From UBA830 sp038146925 (GTDB lineage: Bacteria > Pseudomonadota > Alphaproteobacteria > MPNO01 > UBA830): 64,000 bases of DNA. The DNA lies in the NCBI GenBank assembly GCA_038146925.1, contig JAYQSP010000006.1, forward strand, positions 372,001 to 436,000, written 5' to 3'. How positions within the stretch are numbered: the stretch's first letter is position 1; the number at the start of each line of letters is the position of its first letter. The position numbers and the translations under genes were made by a program. Shown piece after piece: positions 58,132-64,000 of this stretch. The notes below the pieces were generated by a model. That model saw only the letters and a list, made by a program, of their open reading frames with translations. It was not told the origin of the DNA and ran no database searches.

Positions 58132-58980
58132 TTAAGGGCGGCGCCGCCGGAGGAAACCGAGGCCGAGCAGCCCAAGCCCGAAGACCGCCAGCGAACCCGG
58201 TTCCGGGACTTCGACACTGTCGTCCGTGACAAGGATATTGTCCCACTGTGCGCCTCCGGAACGGGTGCCCAGTGCCGTGCTGGCAAACGATCCCCCAATA
58301 TTGGCCGACCGGAAATCCGTAAAACCGAAAACCGAGTCGATCGCCGCGATTTGGCTGGTCTAAACGGCGAAGCGCGAAGTTTCAACCAAGCCTGAACCGA
58401 AATCCAAGGCGCTGTATACCTCGCTCGAATTTCTATCAATGATGATCTTTAGGACGTCAATCTGGTCGAACGGACCGTCCTGGGGCACGAAGGCCGACGC
58501 GTTTCCGGTCATCCCGTGGGCATCGAGCAGAAAACCGGTCTTTCCGGGGACGTTGTCCTTGTCGTAAAGCACCGTCCAGTGGGCCCCGTCCCTCGCCAAA
58601 GTGCTGCCCGCGCTTGACCCGAGCCCCATCGCCGCGTTGTGAGACCGCAGCGAAAAGGTCTGACCGAAGACATCGACGGAAAATTCGTAAACGTTGCCGG
58701 ACCCGTTGAGGTTTCCGAACTGACGCTCCACGAGAGCGAAGCCGTCTACGGTACCGGAGAAATCCGTTCCGTCGAGGACTGTGCTGCCACCGAAACTGGC
58801 GCTGCTGTTCGTGTTTATGTTGCCCCCGGCCCAGCCGTTCGTGCCGGCGACGACGCCGCCCGGACTGTGGCCTTCAAAATTTTCGGAGAACAGAACCGCG
58901 GCATGAGTACCTGTCGTGGACAGAATCAGGGCGGCAAAGGCGAATAAGGCGGCTTTTCTGAGGGTCGGGGTAGTGCGCAT
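58132..58980 (-). pseudogene. PEP-CTERM surface protein 3 with in-frame amber codon
   Basis: From ATG 58980 (AGGAG eight bases upstream) the protein has a signal peptide (AALFAFAALILSTTGTHAAV) and a beta-type exported domain (FSENFEGHSPGGVVAGTNGW). A TAG at 58360-58362 (codon 207) stops it after TSRFAV. The same frame then continues for 75 codons without any other lesion: QIAAIDSVFGFTDFRSANIG, then WDNILVTDD, and the sorting signal VPEPGSLAVFGLGLLGLGFL followed by an arginine cluster. So either a point mutation removed the signal, or the codon is read through. A sigma-54 promoter precedes it. Confidence 0.75.
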
Positions 58981-59024
58981 CAATTTTACTCCTGAACATC
59001 GACTGCCTACCCGCCCGCTTATGA

Positions 59025-59040
59025 TGCAAATCATATGCCA
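59025..59040 (-). promoter_or_regulatory. Sigma-54 promoter of PEP-CTERM gene 3
   Basis: The minus strand reads TGGCATATGATTTGCA, with GG and GC 10 bases apart. The predicted start is near 59013, about 33 bases before the start codon, much like the lectin gene. Confidence 0.72.
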
Positions 59041-59120
59041 GAAAACAAAAGTTATTATTTTGAAGTGGTTAGAACCGTTTAACGCCTCGGAAGCGCAGCG
59101 ACTGTAAAGAATTTCGACGC

Positions 59121-60011
59121 TCAGCCGCGCTTCACCAGATACAGATTGCTGCCGACGATCAGCACGGCGCCGGCGACGCTCCACCAGCTGGGGATTTCAG
59201 CGAACAGCAGGATACCGAAGATCGCCGAATAGACGATGCGCATGTAATCGAACGGTACCGTGACGGTCGCCTCGCCCAGCGTGAAACCGTGGGTGATACA
59301 GGACTGGCCCAGTATGCCCAGAAACCCGATAAGGATCAGGACCCACACTTCGTTCCATGTCGGATGGGTCCAGAAGAACGCCGCCGGTATGGCGGAAAAC
59401 AGCATCATGTAGAACGCATAATAGAAGATGATCCTTCGCGTCGGTTCGGTCGATGCCAGCTTCTTTATGCAGATCACCACCATCCCGCCGAACACCGCGC
59501 CCGCGACGGCGACGATCCCGTCGGGGTCGAAGCCTCCGCCGAACGGCCGCAGCATGACCAGAATCCCGACGAAACCGACGAGGGTAATCGCAATCCGCTG
59601 CCGGCCGGCGATTTCTCCGAGGAACAGAAACGCCAGAAGGATCATGAAGAGCGGACGCGAGAACTGCAGCGCCATGGCATCGGCCAGCACAAGATGGGTG
59701 ATGGCGTAGAAAAAACAGAAATTGCCGCACGCCCCCCAGAACCCGCGCTGCAGATGCATCAGCGGGCGGGTCGTCCGGATGACATCGAAGCCGCCGGTCG
59801 CAAGCAGCCACGGCGCGAAAATCAGAAATCCGACCAGCGCCCGGCAGAACATCAGCTGCGCCGCCGACATCCTTTCGCCGAGGATTTTCACGAACACAGC
59901 CATCACGGTGAGCAGGATCGCGCCCATGGACACGAACAGCACCGCGCGCAGGTTGGCGGGAAGTATGGCCCATCGGTTCCGGGCGGCGCTGTTCAGGTCT
60001 GTAAGGGTCAA
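59121..60011 (-). CDS. EamA/DMT family transporter
   Basis: The 296-residue membrane protein has ten helices in two EamA repeats. The first contains MAVFVKILGERMSAAQLMFC and RPLFMILLAFLFLGE; the second YMRIVYSAIFGILLFAEIPS. Substrates are metabolites or amino acids. The TTG at 60011 overlaps the stop of the upstream Mpo1-like gene (TTGA), which suggests coupling; a start further in would cut the first helix. Confidence 0.87.
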   Translation of the reverse strand: MTLTDLNSAARNRWAILPANLRAVLFVSMGAILLTVMAVFVKILGERMSAAQLMFCRALVGFLIFAPWLLATGGFDVIRTTRPLMHLQRGFWGACGNFCFFYAITHLVLADAMALQFSRPLFMILLAFLFLGEIAGRQRIAITLVGFVGILVMLRPFGGGFDPDGIVAVAGAVFGGMVVICIKKLASTEPTRRIIFYYAFYMMLFSAIPAAFFWTHPTWNEVWVLILIGFLGILGQSCITHGFTLGEATVTVPFDYMRIVYSAIFGILLFAEIPSWWSVAGAVLIVGSNLYLVKRG

Positions 60012-60343
60012 GTATCGATGCCGTGGCGTCTGAGTTCCGTATCCAGCCGTCCGGTACAATACAGCGCGAACATGCGGAAGTCGCCCAGCAGCGACCAGAC
60101 CGGATAGCGGAACGTCGCCGGCCGGTTCCGTTCGATGAAGAAATGTGCCGCCCAGGCGAGCCCGTAGCCGGCGACCGCCGCGGCGGCGAGAAACCACAGA
60201 TTGCCCGACAGCATCAGCATCGCGACGAACACCATCGCCAACGCGGTGCCGACCACGTGCAGCAGGCGCGCGTTCGGGTCTTTGTGTTCCGACAGGTAGT
60301 AGGGCCAGAACTCGTTGAAGGATTCGAAGCCGTTGGTCTTCAT
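60008..60343 (-). CDS. Mpo1-like (DUF962) membrane protein
   Basis: The protein has two or three hydrophobic segments and the DUF962 pattern: FWPYYLSEHKDPNARLLHVV, then AAHFFIERNRPATFRYPVWS and LLGDFRMF. The yeast homologue is a dioxygenase for 2-hydroxy fatty acids. I chose ATG 60343 (MKTNGFESF); an upstream ATG at 60376 is possible and overlaps the divergent cyclase gene. Confidence 0.87.
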   Translation of the reverse strand: MKTNGFESFNEFWPYYLSEHKDPNARLLHVVGTALAMVFVAMLMLSGNLWFLAAAAVAGYGLAWAAHFFIERNRPATFRYPVWSLLGDFRMFALYCTGRLDTELRRHGIDT

Positions 60344-60374
60344 GACGGCATCAGGATAAATCTTTCGAAACCGC

Positions 60375-61580
60375 ATGGCCATTGATCCGCAAGCAACCCT
60401 CCCTTATGTGACGCGGATGTCCGACGACAAGATATTCGACTGGCTGCTGGCCGATGCGCCGACCCTGCCCTCCTGCCGGCACGTGCTCGAACAGCTCGTC
60501 ACCCGGCTCTGCGACGGCGGCATGCCACTGGACCGCGCGACATTCAGCGTCGGCGTGTTGCACCCGGAGCTGCTGGCAAAGGCCTATATCTGGGAGCGCG
60601 GCGCGGCCAGCGTCACAGAAACCGATGTCCATCACGGCATACAGCGCACGGATCAGTATCAGGGCAGTCCCTACAGGTTGCTCAATGAAGGCGAAGAATA
60701 CGTGCGCCGCCGCCTGCCGGACCCCAAATCCGAGGCCGAATTTCCGCTGCTGGAAGAGCTGCGCGACGACGGCGGCACCGACTACATCGCCATCGCCCTG
60801 CCGCGCAGCGACGGCAACGTGTATCGCACGTCATGGTCGACCCAGGCCGAGGGCGGTTTTTCGGACGCCGATATTGACCGTCTGCTGGCGCTGCGGCCGG
60901 CCCTCGCGGTGGTGATCGAGTTGCAATCGCGCGCTGAAATGACCAAAAGCGTCCTTGATCTCTATCTCGGGCGCGAAGCGGGACGGCGCGTTTACGCCGG
61001 CGACATTCAACGCGGCGACGGTACGACGATCCGGTCGGTTCTGTTCATGAGCGACCTGCGCGGATTCACCAGCCTGTCGGACCGGATTCCGCTCGATTTC
61101 CTGATCGCCGTCCTGAACGATTATTTCGAGGCCGTCTCCGGCCCGATCCACGCCCATGGCGGCGAGATGCTGAAATATATCGGCGATGCGGTGCTGGGCA
61201 TTTTCCGGATCGGCAGCGACGAGGAGATGTCCGCTGTTTGCGACGCCGCGCTGGGAGCGGCGGAACTCGCGGCCGAGAACATGAAAATCCTCAACCGGCG
61301 ACGTGGCCGCGAAAACAAACCGCCGCTCGATTTCGGCATCGCGCTGCACGTCGGCGACACGATGTACGGCAATGTCGGCGCGCACGACAGGCTCGATTTC
61401 ACAGTGATCGGCCCGGCCGTCAATCTGTGCGCTCGGCTGGAAGCGCTGGCGGGCCGCCTAAGCGAACAGGTCATCTGTTCGGCGGAGTTCGCCGCCCGGA
61501 CTTCCGTGCCGATGACGTCGGTGGGCCAGCACGAGCTGAAAAACGTCGACAACCCGGTCGGGGCGTTCGTCCCGGCGTGA
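60375..61580 (+). CDS. Class III adenylate/guanylate cyclase
   Basis: The 401-residue protein has an N-terminal sensory region (residues 20-190, GAF-like) and a C-terminal cyclase catalytic domain. The metal-binding Asp residues are in FMSDLRGFTSLSDR and KYIGDAVLGIF. The C-terminal catalytic motif is FTVIGPAVNLCARLEALAG, with the usual Asn and Arg. It makes cAMP or cGMP. An alternative ATG is at 60420. Confidence 0.9.
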   Translation: MAIDPQATLPYVTRMSDDKIFDWLLADAPTLPSCRHVLEQLVTRLCDGGMPLDRATFSVGVLHPELLAKAYIWERGAASVTETDVHHGIQRTDQYQGSPYRLLNEGEEYVRRRLPDPKSEAEFPLLEELRDDGGTDYIAIALPRSDGNVYRTSWSTQAEGGFSDADIDRLLALRPALAVVIELQSRAEMTKSVLDLYLGREAGRRVYAGDIQRGDGTTIRSVLFMSDLRGFTSLSDRIPLDFLIAVLNDYFEAVSGPIHAHGGEMLKYIGDAVLGIFRIGSDEEMSAVCDAALGAAELAAENMKILNRRRGRENKPPLDFGIALHVGDTMYGNVGAHDRLDFTVIGPAVNLCARLEALAGRLSEQVICSAEFAARTSVPMTSVGQHELKNVDNPVGAFVPA

Positions 61581-61592
61581 CCGGGGCCCCGA

Positions 61593-62204
61593 TCAATACA
61601 TCCGGTCGCGGTAGCTGATCTCCACCCCCGCCTCGGCATCCTCGACGCTGATTTCGCCGTTGATCTGATCTGACACCATTTTACCCAGCGTCGGCAGTTC
61701 GCCGCGTTCGATCCGGTAATCGTCTTCCCACAGTTTCGACCGTTTCAGGGCCTTGGCGCAGTGCAGATAGGCCTCCGTGACGTCGATCAGGATCGCGCTG
61801 CGCGGTATCTTGCCGTTGACAGCAAAATCGCCGAGCAGGTCCTCATCGGTCACGATCCGGGCGCGGCCGTTCACGCGTGCCGTCTCCTCGACGCCTGGGA
61901 TCATGAACACCAGCCCCACATCCGGGTTCGCGGTGATATTGGACAGCGTATCCAGCCGGTTGTTGCCCGGCCGGTCGGGGATCATGACCGTATTGGAATC
62001 GATCACCCTGACGAAACCCGGCGCGTCGCCGCGCGGACTGACGTCGGTGCCGCGGTCGGGATGATTGGACCCGATCACCAGAAACGGCGACAAGGAAATA
62101 AAACGCGCGATGTGTTCGTCGATGGCCGGCAGCGCCTTCAGCCGGACGATCTTCGACTGATCGGGGTAACGATCTCTCAGCGCTTTTTCGGTCTCTATGG
62201 TCAT
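61593..62204 (-). CDS. Pyridoxamine 5'-phosphate oxidase-fold flavoprotein (MSMEG_1061-like)
   Basis: The 203-residue split-barrel protein has FLVIGSNHPDRGTDVSPRGD and MIPDRPGNNRLDTLSNITAN, typical of the PPOX family, which binds FMN or F420. It ends in the variable tail with EISYRDRMY. It converges on the cyclase gene. Substrate unknown; F420 use is possible in an F420-making cell. Confidence 0.85.
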   Translation of the reverse strand: MTIETEKALRDRYPDQSKIVRLKALPAIDEHIARFISLSPFLVIGSNHPDRGTDVSPRGDAPGFVRVIDSNTVMIPDRPGNNRLDTLSNITANPDVGLVFMIPGVEETARVNGRARIVTDEDLLGDFAVNGKIPRSAILIDVTEAYLHCAKALKRSKLWEDDYRIERGELPTLGKMVSDQINGEISVEDAEAGVEISYRDRMY

Positions 62205-62312
62205 GCCGCTTCCTCCGCCGGTGTCCCGAAGCCAGATTATCGTTCTTCAAACTTCGCAACCAGTGGCCTTACGCCGTTTACGACGGCGCGCAAGGATGCT
62301 TTTATTCCGCCC

Positions 62313-63617
62313 ATGACCGATACGTATTCCGACCTCGCGCCCGAAGGCCGCGTCCACCGGCGCGTTTATACCGACCCGGCGATATTCGATGCTGAAATGG
62401 ACCGCATCTACGGCAACGCCTGGCTGTTCGTCGCCCATGAAAGCCAGATCGCCGAACCCGGCCAGTACGTCACCGCCCACATGGGCGACCGGCCCATGAT
62501 TGTCGCCCGGCATTCGGACGGCGAAATATACGTCTTCGCCAATCGCTGCACCCATCGTGGCATGAAAGTGTGCAGTGCTCGCCGCGGAGCGAAAAAGCGT
62601 TTCATCTGCCCCTATCACGGCTGGGCGTTTTCGACCGATGGCTCGCTTATCGGTATTCCCCACGGCAAAGGCTATAACGGCAAGATCGATCCGAATGACC
62701 CGGCGCTGGCGCTCGATCGTGCGGCCCGGGTGGAAAGCTACCGCGGGTTCGTTTTCGCCAGCCGCGCCGCGGAGGGCCGGTCGCTCGCCGACTATCTGGG
62801 TCCGATGACCCGGGCGATCGACAACATGATCGACCGTGCGCCCGGCGGCGAAATCGAAATGACCGGCGGCGGGTTCCGCCAGCGCTACAAGGGCAACTGG
62901 AAACTCCATATGGAGAACGCCAACGACCTGATGCATGCGTCGATCGTGCATGCGTCATCGGTCGATGCCGCGCAGTCCGTCGCTGACGATCTGCAGGACG
63001 GCGAAGAAGATCACGCTCTGCAGATGTTCAAAGGCAACGGCCTGCCGCTGGCGATGATGGACGAGGTCGAAATCCACGGCTTTCCCGGCGGTCATTCCTA
63101 TATGGGCGGATTCTACAAGGAAGGTCCGATCACCCAGACGACCGACGAAGATCCCGTCGTCGCACAATACCGGAAATCGATGATCGATGCCTATGGCGAG
63201 AACCGGGCGGAAGACATCATGGGTTGGGACACCTTCAACCACCTGATCTACCCCAACCTGATCCTGAATCCGAAACACCAGCAGATGCGCCTGCTGCAGC
63301 CGGTCAGCGTCGATTGCACCATCGTGCATTCCATGTGCTTCCGCCTGAAGGACGCGCCGGAGGAAATGTACCGGCGCAGCGTGCGTTTTCTCAGCGCGCT
63401 CAATTCGCCGGCTTCCCAGATCACGACCGACGACATCGCCATGTTCAACAATATCCAGGTCGCGCTGGACGAAGCGGACACCGACTGGATCGATCTGTCG
63501 CGCGGCCTGGGCCACGACCGGGCCCACGACGACGGCGGCGAGATCGGCGAGGTCGGAACCAGCGAACTGCCGCTCCGCGCCCAGTATTCGGCGTGGCGAC
63601 AACTCATGAGCCAGTAG
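62313..63617 (+). CDS. Rieske aromatic ring-hydroxylating dioxygenase alpha subunit
   Basis: The 434-residue oxygenase has the Rieske ligands C79, H81, C99 and H102 (CTHRGMKVC and CPYHGWAF). The mononuclear iron site is in ENANDLMHASIVHASS. It hydroxylates or dihydroxylates an aromatic acid. No small (beta) subunit follows; a VOC gene does, 12 bases on, which hints at a ring-cleavage or detoxification partner. ATG 62313 is chosen on family fit. Confidence 0.9.
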   Translation: MTDTYSDLAPEGRVHRRVYTDPAIFDAEMDRIYGNAWLFVAHESQIAEPGQYVTAHMGDRPMIVARHSDGEIYVFANRCTHRGMKVCSARRGAKKRFICPYHGWAFSTDGSLIGIPHGKGYNGKIDPNDPALALDRAARVESYRGFVFASRAAEGRSLADYLGPMTRAIDNMIDRAPGGEIEMTGGGFRQRYKGNWKLHMENANDLMHASIVHASSVDAAQSVADDLQDGEEDHALQMFKGNGLPLAMMDEVEIHGFPGGHSYMGGFYKEGPITQTTDEDPVVAQYRKSMIDAYGENRAEDIMGWDTFNHLIYPNLILNPKHQQMRLLQPVSVDCTIVHSMCFRLKDAPEEMYRRSVRFLSALNSPASQITTDDIAMFNNIQVALDEADTDWIDLSRGLGHDRAHDDGGEIGEVGTSELPLRAQYSAWRQLMSQ

Positions 63618-63629
63618 GAGGTAACGACC

Positions 63630-64000
63630 ATGCCCGCAACCGACCTGCACCATCTCGCCATCAAGACCAGCGATGTCGATGCGACCGTCGCCTTTTACAA
63701 CGAAGTGATCGGATCGCACTCCGTGGAACGGCCGGATTTCGGTTTTCCGGGCGCCTGGCTTCAGTTCGGCGAAACGATGATCCACCTCTATGGCGGCGAC
63801 GCGGCGAAGAACGGCGATGGCGGCCACGATCGCGGTTCGGCCGCCATCGACCACATCGCGCTGTCCGCCCACGGTTTCGACGAAATGCGCAAAATCTGTG
63901 AGGCCCGAAAACTAGACTGGCGGCAGTTCGATATACCGTCTTTCAACCTATGGCAGCTTTTCGTCTACGACCCCAACGGCGTACTTGTCGAACTAAACTT
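63630..64000 (+). CDS. VOC (glyoxalase/extradiol-like) family protein, 3' end cut by window
   Basis: The visible 123 residues start ATDLHHLAIKTSDVDATVAF and contain IDHIALSAHGFDEM and VYDPNGVLVELN, the paired beta-alpha-beta units of the VOC fold. H8 and the Glu near the end are candidate metal ligands. AGGAGGTAACG gives a strong ribosome site. It is co-transcribed with the Rieske dioxygenase. Confidence 0.88.
   Translation, partial: MPATDLHHLAIKTSDVDATVAFYNEVIGSHSVERPDFGFPGAWLQFGETMIHLYGGDAAKNGDGGHDRGSAAIDHIALSAHGFDEMRKICEARKLDWRQFDIPSFNLWQLFVYDPNGVLVELN

Noticed and set aside
22404..58362. Genome-wide recoding of TAG
   Set aside because: Two in-frame TAG codons are seen, but several intact genes (for example 13591, 25266, 20569) end in TAG at the right place, so TAG is a normal stop.

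Overview
The window is GC-rich, densely coded DNA from a free-living bacterium, most likely an alphaproteobacterium. That reading rests on the style of the proteins: an IalB-type invasion-associated protein, LigAB, a Liv-type transporter, several molybdenum hydroxylases and Rieske oxygenases. I saw no tRNA or rRNA gene, no CRISPR array and no intact insertion sequence. The content is catabolic: aromatic, heterocyclic and acyl substrates are imported, hydroxylated, reduced or cleaved.

Layout. 1-3388 (-) encodes a molybdenum hydroxylase (fused Fe-S/Mo chain plus FAD chain), divergent from korAB (3757-6660), a 2-oxoacid:ferredoxin oxidoreductase; a near-identical 22-bp motif sits at each promoter. 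6743-12329 (-) holds a cysteine-dioxygenase-like cupin, an Nfu-type Fe-S protein with a duplicated domain, ispG, thrH and a deiodinase-like redoxin. 12383-14365 (+) is a flavin monooxygenase/DUF1330/MarR operon. 14362-15201 is a sensor-kinase chimera with its kinase core missing. 15312-19960 (-) is a complete Liv-type ABC importer. 20096-23540 is a graveyard of truncated or frameshifted genes around one intact membrane-protein gene. 23566-28419 holds a GMC oxidoreductase, a class A flavin monooxygenase, a LysR regulator and a Rid protein. 28465-32714 holds small housekeeping-type genes, mmsB and a VanA-like Rieske oxygenase. 32760-39344 (-) has two stand-alone molybdopterin subunits with an amidase. 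39739-44307 has two PEP-CTERM surface proteins flanking fbiC and an NADPH:F420 reductase gene. 44314-48576 holds two SDRs, an amidase and ligAB. 48710-52413 holds a cupin, a ThDP enzyme and an SLC13-type permease. The rest (52.5-64 kb) has small orphan genes, an OmpR-type regulator, an OmpA lipoprotein, an AI-2E exporter, an LLM flavin monooxygenase, a third PEP-CTERM gene interrupted by an amber codon, an EamA transporter, a nucleotide cyclase, a PPOX flavoprotein, a Rieske dioxygenase and the start of a VOC gene.

How the parts fit. Three points stand out. All three PEP-CTERM genes, scattered over 20 kb, have a GG-N10-GC sigma-54 promoter upstream, so they look like one regulon. The F420 genes fbiC and npdG are head-to-tail with overlapping codons, which suggests a deazaflavin-using strain; the LLM and PPOX proteins further right belong to superfamilies that include F420 users. 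About eleven genes are broken or truncated, so the genome (or the assembly) carries many lesions.
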